DNA of 64,000 nt, taken from positions 18,688-82,687 of the forward strand of contig CAJNOP010000857.1 in NCBI GenBank assembly GCA_905250075.1. Reading direction: 5' to 3'. Source of the DNA: Rotaria sp. Silwood1. Taxonomy: Eukaryota; Rotifera; Eurotatoria; Philodinida; Philodinidae. Below the pieces are notes generated by a model. The model did no database searches. It saw only the letters and a list, made by a program, of their open reading frames with translations, and was not told the origin of the DNA. Position 1 is the first letter of the stretch; each line of letters opens with the position of its first letter. Shown here piece by piece: positions 48,322-62,100 of this stretch. The position numbers were made by a program, and so were the translations under genes.

Positions 48322-49107
48322 CTAGAATAGAGTAAATGTTTATTAAATTCTTTTTTTTTTACCATACTTAATAAAATAACTCTTAATCAACGTCAATATG
48401 AGTATAACATAAAGGTATTGATTTCCATTTTTCTGAACTGATATTTAGCTTTGACGTTAATAAAATGGAACGTGTGAAAGAAGATTGAGAATTAAGTTCC
48501 ATCCAAATCTTTTAAAGCTAATATAAAACTGTAGATAAACTTAATCCGAATACTCAATAGAACGTGACAAATTATCAATGTTTCGGTTGATGGATCAGTT
48601 CATCGCATATAAACGAAGGGATACATCAGTTAAAAATAGTTCAGTGTATTATTTAATTGATCATGTGAATGTATGGTCTACTCTGAAATTACTAGATGTT
48701 CATGATAGATAGATATATGCATTCTCTAGAAATAAAAAATAGTCCTTCCTCTACAAATATGGAAACTTGAATTTAAATGTAGAACTTAAATACTAGATCT
48801 TCTTATGTATTACCACATACTACTGACTAAATCGAATTTAAAAACATTCAAAATTTAAATTCAATTTAAATTTAGGTCAACGTATATTAATATCTGTCAT
48901 TTTCTTCGAAAAAAAAAATCATCAATAGAGAGTTATCAGGTTAATGAAAAACATCTTTTGGAATAGTTAATTAAATAATACACTAAACTAAATCATTCTA
49001 TTCTATGATTGTATTCTCTCGTTTATATGCGACGAATTGTACTAATGCCCTATTGATCAACTCTAGATAGAGAGTTTTATCTATGAGAGGCCATCTGGAG
49101 ATACCAA
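48322..49107. other. Intergenic between membrane-family copies 1 and 2
   Basis: AT-rich. It should hold the missing first exon and promoter of copy 1, but I could not place an ATG in compatible phase. Confidence 0.4.
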
Positions 49108-50522
49108 TTACATCACTAAATATGGATATGTTCGATTATGTTTTCCTTCTATTTTTGCGCTTATTATTTCTACTGAATATAAAAAAATAATAGTAATTAT
49201 CTTACCGGTTGTGACCTTGTTAAGTTTATTTTTTTTTGTTTCTTTTTTTCGTTTTGACCATTTCCTTAAGAATATCATAACCAACAATGGTAGAATGATT
49301 TCTAAAATAGTACTGAATCCTCCATGAAATCCAAGCATAATAGCAATCATATAAGTAGTATCAAAACGTCTATTTACAGTATAAGTACAGTGTGCAGGTG
49401 CACAACGCTCATAATATGCTGTATAATTACTTGAATGCATCCAATCTTCTACAAATAAGTTTGAAAAAATTTCACGTATTGTTGCATTTGGAAGAAAACG
49501 ACTATTTTTCTTTTGAAGTGGCCGTATCTGAGAGGCACGTTTATTAAATGGTGAAACTAATCCAACAATATCAAAATCATACTTGTCAAGAAGAATTTGA
49601 ATACATTTTTTATCGTAAAAACATTCTAATGTAGACAAAAGAATAGAATCCATTGAATAACATCCAAGAACTAAACCAGGTACAGTTACATTAGGTTCAG
49701 AATGATAGGTATCTGTTCGCAAATAAAAGCCAATAGGGCTAGTACATTCCCTTGAAAGAGTACATGTACATGAATTTTTATGAAGATTTGATGGTTGAAA
49801 ACGGATTGACCATTTCGATGTTGTATTATCATATATTGACAACGCTCGAGTATTCATCCACATATTGTCAATCAATTGATTTGTTCGAATCGATGAACGA
49901 ATCAATCTTATTAGACTAAAAAGTGAAACAATAGAATTTTGTTCAAATTGTTCCATTCGTATCCTAGTTTCCATAGTAAACTGTGAACGTGATAATGTAT
50001 TCATTGTAACAAATCTATTTGATCGAAATATTCTTATTGCATCATCAATTGTTTCACGTGATATTTTGCATAGAACAGACAGCATTTGAAAAATCCATTC
50101 ACCACTAGCTCGAAAGTCAATTAACAGAATTTCATATGTATAGTTAGGAATTGATCCACGACCAAAATAAGATAGCCAATCATCTTTAAGATATTCACTT
50201 GAACATATTGAATGAAAACGAGGAGAAAGAGACATTATTCGACCATACGACATTGAAAGATGTGAACATGAACAAACTAATGTTGATGAATGCATAGAAT
50301 AAAGTTTTTCGAATTGTGTAGATGAAGGTCTATCAATAGTATAGGTTTTATTACGTTTTAATAAAGATGTATAGATACCAAGAGTAATAAGACCAATAAT
50401 TGTTAAAAAAATATAAAGACGAGTAGCAATGATACCGATACGTTCACCATCAGGATCATTTTTGTTCTTTGGTGGAAATAAATTAAAAGTACGAACCGTT
50501 CGATGAATATGACCAACTACAG
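49108..50522 (-). CDS. Two-pass membrane protein, bdelloid tandem family, copy 2
   Basis: One long exon from a GCTTTTAG acceptor at 50523 (phase 1) to a stop at 49108, about 471 residues; the initiating exon was not found. TM1 is RLYIFLTIIGLITLGIY; TM2 is in the stretch MIAIMLGFHGGFSTILEIIL followed by PLLVMIFLRKW and a Lys-rich tail. The large ectodomain carries CSCSHLSMSY, HSICSSEYL, CTCTLSREC, VPGLVLGCY, STLECFYDKKC and CAPAHCTYT, in the order seen in copy 3. Proteins of this pattern are numerous in bdelloids as far as I know, with no assigned function. A 33-nt stretch near the 3' end (about 49,204-49,172) has GT-AG ends but is in frame and probably too short to be an intron. Copy 2 has no intron where copy 3 has its 1.4-kb one. 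Confidence 0.82.
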
Positions 50523-51882
50523 CTAAAAGCAAAAATAATTAATATTTTGCAATTACTTTTGTTTTGTTATTGTAAATTTCCAATTAAATGATCGATTCTT
50601 TTTGTTAAAGAATCCGTTCCGTTGGAGAGTTCAGTTTTGTAATAGTTATTCTATTATAACACTCAGTTTTCGTTCGCTTCTCCTCATAATACATTCTTAT
50701 TTCTCGAATCCATGATCGAGAAGGAAGTAATCATAGAGCAAATAGTTACATTGAAGTCTTATATCTAGTAATATGAGTTCTTTTCACCTAGACTGGTTGC
50801 GAAAGAATTGTTGTGGTTGTTCTAAAGAACAAAACTGACATGCAAGTAAGCGTCAGCAAGACTTATTATATTTTTATGACCATATGTCGAAAAGAATAAT
50901 ACTCTTTTTTTATAATCTCGATAAAAAATGTCCATTCTGATAATCATGGTGATTATGACGTAACTCTTGAAAAAGTTACAAAACAATATTGTGATAATGG
51001 TGTCATTTTCACTGATACTGAAACAGATCTGATCTTGTTCGTTACACACTGCTGATTATTTTCATATATTTCCTCGTTATGAAATATTTATTTTTGTCAT
51101 TATCAATAAAGTAAAATGTAGCAGCTAATAAAAGCGGTAAAAATGAATTTCAAAACTTAGAATTTATTTCAGAAGTGTCCTGGAACCATCTCTAAAACTA
51201 AAAATCGTAGTCTTAGCAATCCAGAATTTTCACGAAATAAACTTCGTTGTAGAGGTTACAGCAATTCAAAATTATTTACGGAGATTTTAAGTGGTATAAC
51301 TAGTCTCAGCATTCCAGTAAAAATCTTAAATGAGATAAAGGGACTGATTTTGTATATTCTTAGATTGAATATATGTGCATAATAAGAACCTCTGTCACTA
51401 TTACTGAGCTGAAATATTTCACATAGATGTTAAAAAGACTAAAGTTAAGACGAACTCTTAATCTAAGACTGAGACCGCAACTAAAATTGAACGGTTCTGT
51501 GCAAGCATCTCCAACTGACCAGAACCCATAAAATATGTCAGAACGAATCAGAAATAGCTTTCTGAACACTAACTATATAAAAGTACATACAGATACCTAT
51601 AATTAGTTTTCTATTTGTTAGTATGGACGAAGGGTCGAACCTAATGCGTGAAATAACTGTCAGTCAGGATATAGTTCAACATAAAGCTACAAGTCAAGAA
51701 AAAATATTAATCTAAGAGAAGTTGTATTACGAAGCTACCAAATAGTCAAGTCTTCTTATTTTGTTCTTCTCTTTGATAATAGATTCTTATGATAAATACT
51801 AATTAATATTATTTTAATCATTTTCTAATAAAGAAAATAGTATTAAATAAATGTGTGTATAAATTTAATAAATCGTTATGTA
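50523..51882. other. Intergenic between membrane-family copies 2 and 3
   Basis: AT-rich; short open frames at 50822-51049 and 51360-51569 (minus) have no family signature. It should hold the 5' exon of copy 2, not located. Confidence 0.4.
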
Positions 51883-54726
51883 TCATCTACCTTGTTTTCT
51901 TCGTTTTAGTAACTTATTTGTAAGTTCTATTTGTACATGTCTTCGCTCTACAGTTGTAGTTTGTTCAGTTCTTTGTTTTTTCCATTTTATTAATTTGAAA
52001 ATTTTTACTAAAGCTGGTGTAATTAATTGCAATGCAATAACAAGACCACCAAAAGCATTAAGAATCATAGTAATAATTGTACCAAGATAAAACTGACTTT
52101 CATAACTGTAAGAAAGATGTCGAGGTGCACAAGCAGCAAAATAATTTTCGAAACTTGATCTATTTTCCCAAGATTCAATAAATAAATAATTATCGAATAA
52201 TGAACCTATTGTTAAATTCAATGGAAATCGTGTTAAAGATATATTTAAAGCTCTTGGTCGGGAAAGTTTTGGTTGAAGTGATAGTACATCAATGCATGAT
52301 TGATTATACAAACATTCAAGAGTTGATTGACGTATGGCCTCAAGAGGTAGACATCCAGCCATTAGTCCAGGAATCTAAATTTATACTATATCTCTTCAAA
52401 AAATTATGTTTTTTTTAATTTAATCTTAATGTTTCATAAGAATAAATCATTACTCAGAATGTGTTTTATCTATTGTATACTTCAAATATAACTGATTTAT
52501 ATATAAATAAATGGCAACTTATGCTCTATGGTTGCAGTATACAGCAGAATTTTCGCAATTCTTTATTGAATTTTAAGCAACATGCACGATATACAGTAAA
52601 GTTCTTGCTAAATTCAGTAATGATATGTCCAGCACACAGAAAAAAACACTTGAATCATGTCATCACTAGTACCAAGAGTATTAGTAGTCCCAAAATATTT
52701 CAAAACCTATAGATTTGCTTGTTGTATTCTAATGTTTTTCAGTATGTTGTAAATTCCTTTTGAATGGCGCATTACTAAGAACTGCACAATTTTCAGATTA
52801 TCACTCCATACAGTGAATAGAATGACATTGGTTTTCAAAATTTCCGCTGTTTTTTAATCGGAAATAAAGTTGATATGTAAGAATCTTTTTTTTCATCAAT
52901 TTGTGCGATAAAGAGCTCTCTTTCTTTTTATATAGTCCAAAGATCGTTAGATCTGTTATCAATTCAGGTTAGAATTACGTTTTCGTCACTCTACACAATA
53001 ATGTTCAAGTGTCTTTCAAACAATATCAACGTTAGATTGGCGGACGGAGAATGAATAAAATTTAAATGAACAACATTTTTTGATAGAGTATCGAACGATC
53101 TATAAAGAAGCCTATTTGTATTCTTTTTCTTTTATTCTATTATAGTCAAAAAACTTTCTTTCCTTCGTATACGTCATCGAAAAATGACGATGTGGGTCAC
53201 TTAAGGATTAGTGATAAAATGCAAAAAAGTTGTCGAAATCGATCAACCAGAAAAAAAATAAGTTATTCAAAAAATACCGCTAAAATTCAATTGTACCAAA
53301 AAGTTGCAATTCACTCAAATACTTATATTCAAGGCATATATTAACATCATCATGTTATGATTACCAAAAAAAAATCTATTCCAATATATATCTGTTCGAA
53401 GTTTCTTAATAACATAGCAGTAACTGTCTTTCTCTAAGAACTAAGGATATTCATTCCTATTGAATAAGTAATTCAATCGGTTACATAGTGCGATATATTC
53501 GTATTTTAATAAGTTCACTGCGAACACTTTCAAATACTATTTATGTTCCAATAAAAAGAGAATATTAGACAGTAACCAACTATGTTACAGAGATATTTTT
53601 TCTGCATCCATTTAAAAGCAGTATATGTGTCTCTTGATATGGGATAGCTTTAGATGTATTCATATATCGTTCAGTACTTGCATCCACATCTTCTCTACTA
53701 TGATAACATTTGTTTTTATGCTTTTCTATTGGAAATTTTCATAAAGTTAAGTCTTTCTAACCATATATTAGTTTTAGTAATAAGACATGTTCTTACCTGA
53801 AATTGTGGAGATGGATCATTTTCAACTTCTTTTTCTAAATTTGATAGAGTCACATTATAAAAAGCACCAGCTGGATATACACACTGATTGTCTCTTAGTG
53901 TACATTCACAAACATTTTCCTCCGTTCCATTTAGTTCTCTATAAATTCTATCATAAGAAATAAATATTTTTGAACCGGGTTTGGATACCATATAAGTATT
54001 TGTACGTAAAGCTGAGATCAATTGATTTTTTGATGTAAACATTGACAGAATTGATACAATTCGTTTTTCATTGGTTATTATATTTCGATAAAAATTAATA
54101 GTAGCAACAGAACTTACTTCATCAAATTGAGTTCGTGAAAAACTATAGTGATTAATTAAACGATTAGAATAGAAACTATCGTAAGCATCATTAACAGCTT
54201 GACGAGCTAATTGACAAAGTAAACCGAGAGAACGATAATGAGAAAAGGCAAATGTACGAAAATCTAAAATATTATGAGATGTTGCATTGTAAAGAAATAA
54301 AGAAGATATCCATTTTTTTCGAATAAATGAACTTGAACATATTTGATGAAATTTTGCAGATACACGTAGAAATTTATCATAACGTACAGCTACTTCAGTA
54401 CATGGAGCTTTAATTGTATCTGGATAAAGTGCTTCAAGTTGTTCAAAATCCGATATAGAAAATTTATTAAGAGTTATAGTACGTGTTCGAATACTTAAAC
54501 TAGCGTAACTAATAACAATTAACAAAGATATTGATATTAAACCAATAAAAATTCTAGTACTAAGTATTTGTTCATTCTCAGTTAATGATGGTGACCATAA
54601 TGGATTAGAAGAAAATAAATTTAATTTTCGAATAGTATGAATTAAATGTGCACGAGCAGTTGATATGATAGTTTTAGTAGGTGAAGATAGTATTACTTCA
54701 TTTAATGAATTACTTGTCGTTTTCAT
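51883..54726 (-). CDS. Two-pass membrane protein, bdelloid tandem family, copy 3
   Basis: Two exons join in phase 0: 54726-53797 (from ATG; donor CAG|GTAAGA) and 52374-51883 (acceptor TTTAG), giving 473 residues, matching copy 2 in length. The intron is 1,422 bp. TM1 is RIFIGLISISLLIVISYASL; the ectodomain keeps CTEVAVRY, HQICSSSFI, CECTLRDNQC, IPGLMAGCL, STLECLYNQSC and CAPRHLSYSY. The last of these has lost the second Cys of CxPxxC. TM2 is in TIITMILNAFGGLVIALQLI, followed by a basic tail. The splice falls between FQ and IPGL, within a block that copy 2 reads continuously. This is the only copy with a visible start codon; its N-terminal 35 residues have no counterpart start in the others. 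Confidence 0.82.
52375..53796. other. 1.4-kb intron of membrane-family copy 3
   Basis: No coding signal. It is unusually long for this window and absent from the paralogue, so it may contain an inserted element, but I found no clear terminal repeats. Confidence 0.55.
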
Positions 54727-55044
54727 TTTTTTTGTGTGAAGATTGATTGTTTTAGTATAGTATACCTAAGATTGCAAAAAAAACATCGAATTATCCAAAT
54801 AATTTATTTACAAATTTAACGAATAGATAGACATTACATCAAGTCAAACCATTCTAATTTACTGAAAATAGTGTGAAGAACTCGATTAGTCTATGTGTAA
54901 CGGATTAAGATTTTTTTGTACTATCTCTTAAATATCTCATCATAGATTTTTCTAATAAAATATTTAAGCCTAGAAAAAAATAAGCTTTACTCCATATTTG
55001 ACTTATATTATCAGTAGAAAACAACATTTTCTCTAAAGCAATCA

Positions 55045-56112
55045 TATATTCTGAAAGTATGTTGAGTTCTCTATACTCTGTATATTTACATTCTAACTTG
55101 CAACCTATTCACTGCAAAATACATCGAATACAATGAAGGCACACTCATTATCAAATTCCTACAGATTTTTTTTCCTACAATTTTCTCAATTAACCTTTGA
55201 TATTTTTCATCACTCTAGAAATAGCTTTTTAAAAAATTAAATATACTCTGATAGAGCTTTTCAAGCTCTTTCATCCTGTATATACATCTTTTCTTTTGGC
55301 TTCCATAGTGACGGAAAAAATAATAAATACATTGAAAGCAACTGTATTTGAAAAGAATAGAAATTTTGCAATTTTTCGGTTTCTTTAGTTTTTCTTTGAT
55401 ATTGCCTTTCTTGTCAAATTCATGGCACTCAGAAAAATATACAAAACGAAAAAGAATTTCAAGTGCTACAATATTGTATCATTTTTTTTATTAGACATTA
55501 TTCTAGCAAGAAAGATAATGTCAAAGAACAAGTAAGAACAAAACGAAGTAATTGCAAAATTTCTATCTTTTTCCCATGTAGATGTCTTCAATGTATTTAA
55601 TTTTTTTTCTCGCAACAATGGAAGTCAAAAGAGAAAATATGTATAAACAGGATGAAAGAGCTTGAAAAATAATTTCTATAGTGATGAAAAATTTAAAAGG
55701 TTAACTCATTGAATACCAACATTTTCTCTCCTTCGATAAAATGTTGAAGAAAATCTAGATTTTTTTTTTCTCTTGCGCTCTTCTGTAGATAAACAGCTGT
55801 GCACTATTTCTAGCTACACTAGTTCAATGAAAGAAAAAAATATTTTCACAATGACAAATGCATATTTCTTTGAACAGACATATGACATGTATAATATAGG
55901 AAGATGATTGAATACAATATTTCTATATAACAATATTCATGTCATCTACGAGATGACACGGAGTATTGAAAAGATTAATTGAAAAAATAATGGGAAAAAG
56001 AATCTGTAGGAATTTGACGATGAGTGCACCATTATGATATTCGATCTTTTTTGCAAGTTGGAATGTAAAAATATACGAGATGATAGAGAACTCAACGCGT
56101 TTTCAGAATATA
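55045..56112. repeat. Large imperfect foldback (inverted repeat), about 1.07 kb
   Basis: Left arm about 55,045-55,420, right arm about 55,502-56,112. Paired blocks include TATATTCTGAAA, TGTTGAGTTCTCTAT, ACATTC-AACTTGCAA, GTCAAATTCCTACAGATT-type, TTTTTCATCACT-TAGAAAT, TTCAAGCTCTTTCATCCTGT and TAGAAATTTTGCAAT. The right arm has about 190 extra bp near 55,770-55,960. There is no open frame. It fits a foldback transposon or a duplicated, inverted segment. Confidence 0.8.
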
Positions 56113-59100
56113 TAATTGTTTTAAAGAAAATAATCTATACATTAACAAATTTTTATTATAATCAAAAACGGACGGCTGGCTGGAAGTTTGTGCTGAAGAA
56201 CTAAAAAATTCACCTCTAATACAGATATGATTAAAAGAGTCTCTATAGACAAGTTATAGATTAGATGACAAGCTACATACAAGAAAAAAATCAATTCAAA
56301 ATATATGACAGTTTCAACTCACAGGAAAATATTTTGTCATGATGGAATAACGCTATATTATTAATGAGAGTATTTTCATCGACGTTGATTTCTTCAAGAA
56401 ATTAACTATAGTCTTGCCATAATCAACAGATCGGTAACATCTCACATCATTCTTCTGACAACGCAAAAATTATGTAATGAAAAACATCAGACAAATGTCG
56501 CTGAAAAAATATATCACAACACTTCATCCATCATTTCCATCAATATAAACTTCGTTGTGAAATTATTTTCCGAAATTTTGAAGATGAACTCATTTGTCTA
56601 TGTTTGAATAAAAATTCTTATTTTAACCTGATATTTCATAATACATATCTATAGAATTGCTTGTATATCATTATGACATGCTTTTTCGACAAAAATCAAC
56701 ATTTATTTGATGATTATTTTCTAGAAAAAAAAAGAAGACAAATTTCAAGCGATTTATGTCAAGAAACTCTTGGCTTTTTTTAATCAGTTAAATTTTTCTA
56801 TCACTTTCAATTAATAATTTTTGAAACTATATTAGTATATGCAGTTGATACAAATCCTTCAGAGATATTCGATATGAATTGTAGAAGATTCTAAATTTAA
56901 TCTATTTAAAAAAATCCACTCACCTAAACTGAACTTACAAAAGTTATTTTTTATAACTGTCGGATACTGAAATTTTTTTTTATTTCAAAAAATGTTTGCA
57001 TTTACATTTATTTTTTCCATTAGCTTAATTTGATTTGATTCATTAAACATCAATTTTATGCTTTAAAAAACTTGTTCTGTTATTCTAATGGTAATATACT
57101 CATAACAAATGTTAGACAATGTAGGAAATGTACTGTACCTCGTGATGTTGTCCTTGTGGTGCCATATTAATCCGACGTAAACATTCGTCTTGTCGATTGA
57201 TAAGATATCGCACATATCATTTTGTCTCTCAACAAAATTCGGCGCATAATATTAATTTTTTTCTTAAATAAGAATTATATCTAATACTAAATCAAAAATA
57301 CAAGCACTTTATCTATTGACATCTACCATAATGTTCATTGTTTGCTTGAAAAAGTAAATCCACAGGGACCCAGAAAGATTCACACTTACAAATTTGCTTA
57401 CGGATGTATTAAGTACGAAATATCAGACGTTTGGTTATGTGTGGAAAATGATTAGAAAGATCGCAATATACTCATTATTACGATAAAGCAAACATAAAAA
57501 ATGATCTAACATTTAGGTCCTTTAATAATTTAATCCAATAAAGCTAAACTCATTTTGAAAATTTTTTATATTATTCAAACATGTCTACTTCTCTTGAAAC
57601 CACTACTTTCGCAAAAAGGCCGACATTTAATAGTATTAGACGATGATTCATGCATTCCACATCGCCAAATTGACGAAAAGACTTATTGGTATTGTAAAAA
57701 TCACAAAAAAATTTAGTTGTCATTTTCGAACATATAAATGTAATTTTACAATTAATATAACCAATGCGAACATTTTAAAACGCAACTATATTCATGTAAC
57801 GAATTCTCATTGATACACTATGAAAATATCATTTCAAGAATTCCATGAAAGTCTTGTTAGCCATGCAAAAAAATATATCACTCACATCTCTATGACACTA
57901 TTTTAAAGAATTTTTTCTATGATAAAGTGTCCGTGATAGAATCTAGTTTTGTTGTAAAACTTAAAGATAATCCAGGACAAGAGTTAAATAGATTATTTAA
58001 AAAATGTCCATAATTCAAGGAAAAGATAATAATATATAATTGAATAGAATTACTTTGGAACTAATGATTTTCAAGTGTCTTACACAAGAAAAGAAAAAGA
58101 ACATAAGACTTTTCACTATAAACTGTTAATACACCAAACCATATTAAATATTTGTTCAGATATATTGATGGAGATTGGTTCCAATGAATTTTTCAAAGGT
58201 TCAGTCGCTTGTAGTACATTTGTGATCTTAAATTAAGAAGATATTTCGATAATACTAAAGATAATTAATTTTATGGATTACCGTTTTCTTTTTATATTTT
58301 ATTCAAAAAATCTGCAGTTAAATATAAATTTTAAAAAATTCTAATTAGTATTTTTCTTTGTGTTAAAAAAGAGACTGAATATTTATTAGTTATTATACTT
58401 TTCTTTTTTCTACATTCTGCACCAATCAGTTTGCGCTCTGACGAGAAAAAGTATTTTCATAATTAATTCAGAAACAAAAACTTCTTTTATCCTATATTTT
58501 GATGGCATTGACAACAGAAATTATTCTTTATACATTTATATTCTTATCTAGTGTACATTTGTCGATCAACAAATGCTTTTCTCTTCCTCTAACAATTCTC
58601 ATATGAATAAAATCTTTTCTGTTTTTCTAAACAATCAAGAAATATTGCACTGTTTTTTTTCTAGTAGATAAAGATTTCTATTATCCTATTATTTGTTTTC
58701 AATAGAAACACTTGATTTACGTCGTACAAAATGAATGTGATTATATTCTCATGCCTATTTTACAAAAAGGTTTCAAACAAACCGAGGAAAATAAAATAAA
58801 TGAAGCAACACGATTGACTCATCTTAACTTAAATTGTCTTTTTGAGACGATTTATTGATATATTAATTCAGTTTTAATTCATTAAAGGATTTTTTATCAT
58901 GACCATCAATTCGAGATATTATATTTTTTTTATATAAAACTAAACTGATAGATAGAAAACTGACTTTTTTTTACGCATTTTACTTTCGTTTATGACATGG
59001 TAACTATTTGTGAGCTACTCAGTGAAAATTAAGCGTCAGTTGTTACAGAAAAGAAAAATCTTCATTTTTTTAAATATTTTTCCTTTGTCCTATTAATATG

Positions 59101-62100
59101 AAAAGTGTGTTTTTATTTATTTTATAAACTAAGACTTCTACTTGAAAAAATATTTGAGAATTTATTTAGTTACGTCTCAACAGTGAACAAATAAAATTAT
59201 GCATTTATTTGATAACATGAGGTATGTAACTTTGTTAATTTTGAATGATTGATTTACATATTCCATGAAAATCCTAAATTTTAGTGCAATGCTATTCAAT
59301 CTATTTATCAGGAAAGTTTTTGAAAATGAAAAAAAACAACGCTTAAAAAGTCTCGAAATAGACATGACTAAAGTACTAGTCTGTCATTCATCAAAATACA
59401 TTTATTTCATTTGTTCGATCAAGTATTTCAGTAAAAAGTTATTTTTCAGCCACTTTTTTGTTATTTTATTAGTACTTATTTCATCTAAAATTGATGTTTC
59501 TAATGCACATAACAATAAAGAATTTTATCCTTCATCATTCATTTGGGTTCTTAATTTTTTTTTTGACAATCTTCATTTTGCTAAACAACCTCTCAATGCA
59601 GACATAGTTAAAAGTTCTTCATATGTTTGACATAATAAATATATACATTATTTTTGATAATGAACAAAGTCATTAGCGGCAATAATTGTATCACCTTCAA
59701 GTATAACTGAACTTCATTGTAAAATAAATTAGTATCATGAATTTTATGACTAAATCAATGGCATGTTATATTAAGATTAAGTTGTTCAAGTTAATTTTAT
59801 TAGAATGTTTAGTTTTCAAAAGTTTTATTGTTTGAGCTAATAATTCAGCAGCTGTACTCGAATCTAATTTTTCAAATTTTTGCATCAATTTTTTTTCCTA
59901 CAAATTAGCTAATTTATTTGTTACTAGTTTGTAGGAAACGAAAGAGAAAGTTAATAATTTCATTTTATTCAGCATTGAATAAAAAAAAGTTTATTTGAAA
60001 TTTTTTAAAAATGAGAAAAATTTATTCTGAATTTTACACAAGCTGAAAATCCCCTTGTTCGCGCCGTCTGAGGGTTATTTGCAAGCTTACCTTATTCAAT
60101 TTCTAATATATATCATATTCAAATATCGAGTTCAAATAAGCAAAGCTATAATGTCAGTCAGTAAATCACGTATCTCATCAAATCGTTTTCTTATCTTTCT
60201 ATACACCGAGTACTGTTATATGTTGTTAATAAATTTTTATCATTTCCTTATATTATATTCCATTTGATGATTGCAAGCTAAGCATCATTAACTATCTTTT
60301 TTACTGAAAGATTCGCGTAAATAATTTTCAAAAGAGGCAAGTCGCTATTTCTGATTTTTTTTATTCAAAACGTATCATTTAGAATGATTATCACCTGTCA
60401 TGCATTCATATATGATTAAGTTAAAGTATAAGTAATTATTTTTACAAATGTTATGAATATCGTTATTATTTCTTATTTTAATAGATTTTACTCGGATACG
60501 ATAAGAGTAATAGATCACTACAATCAGTGTTAGATGAATATTTCATTTGAAACAGCCGGAGATATAGTACATGTCGAGTTAATATTTTCTTTCTTGAGAT
60601 TTATAGCTATCGACTAATAAGAATTTAGATAGAAGTTTTATTATCAATAACAAAAATAATTATGGCAGCTGCTGATTTTCATGAATCGTTATTCATTTAA
60701 CTATAATATTTTCATTTAACAAGACAAAACTAATGCTTTTTATACATAGGTCTTGATTATGATTTAATTTTCTAATCAAATGATATATATCTTGTAGTTG
60801 TGTTCCTTCATTTAGAAATATTAATTACGTCTACTATCGCCATTATTCCATTGAAACATTTATGTTTATCTGTTTGTTCATAAGAAACTAAATATATATT
60901 GATTGTACAGAGAAGTTATTCATATATTAAATCAATTTCTTATTCTCTATTGTCTGATAATAAGAAGAATTGATGCTAAATAGCGTGATTTCAATTTGTA
61001 TGTACTGATGTTGTTTATATTCAGTTTGAACTTTCATAGTGCTTATTAAGTTCTTTTTCGTCCCATTGAATACAAAATTCACCAACAGTTATTTTCTTTT
61101 ATATTTTTGCATTACTTTAAATATTTTTGGAATAAATGCAGATTTATTCTTATCACTAATTGAAACACACGTACTGTTGTATATACAGTCAATGTCAATA
61201 TATTATCATCAATGGAATAAATATTATATTCTTTTGTGTTAGAAAATATAGGAAAAGGCAAAAATGGCAATTCATACATATATGTGAAAGAAAGGGAAAA
61301 GCATTTTGAAGTGGTTTCTTTAACCTAGTACAGACATTGTATGGTTAAGATAACCGAAATGATATTCAGATGTATATTATTATATATATTAATAATATTT
61401 TACCTGCTTATCATAGAAATGTATGTATAAGTTAACTGAGTTAGAATGACAAAAAATGAAATTTTGCATATTTTTGTGTATTGATTCGCTTGTTGGAAGA
61501 AAGAAACGATATTTTCAAAGGACTAAATAAATTTACGATATGTACATGTTATTTCTTTGAATAATAATAATGAAATCGATTGAGGTTTACATAGAATGAC
61601 ATGATACCATCAACTGATGCCAGTTTCATGCCCGTAGAATACATAAAAAGCTCAAAATTTTACATAATAGAACTGTTGTAATATTTGTATTATCTTGAGT
61701 TAAAACAGCAAAGTCTTGTTCACATTCACACTTCAGAAACCCACAAAAATAGTTTCGCAATGGAAAGGCATTCAGACAATATATCTCCAATAGGAAACGC
61801 CACTCTTGCTTTACAACATAAGAATATCACAATCTGTTAAAGACAGACCTTGGCAAAAGAAAAAATTCTCAATGTATGTTTATCAGTCATGTTTTAGCTG
61901 GTTATCAAAGATATGTTTATAACGCTAGTTACATATTTTCTTAACTACGTATTTATCCAATCATTGAGTTAACCTTCATTCAATTATAATTTTACTGTTT
62001 TGTTTGAGACCTATAAATTATTACCAAAAGCTTTCGTTCTTCATCATCAGATTTTTATTTTATACTAATGAAATTACACAATATAATCAAGTTACTTCAT

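Noticed and set aside
49172-49204. 33-nt GT-AG segment near the 3' end of membrane-family copy 2
   Set aside because: In frame with no stop and shorter than any plausible intron; kept as coding.
57139-57210. Protein-like minus frame (NRQDECLRRINMAPQGQHHE) ending in GTACAG
   Set aside because: No partner exon in phase on either side; too short to support a gene.
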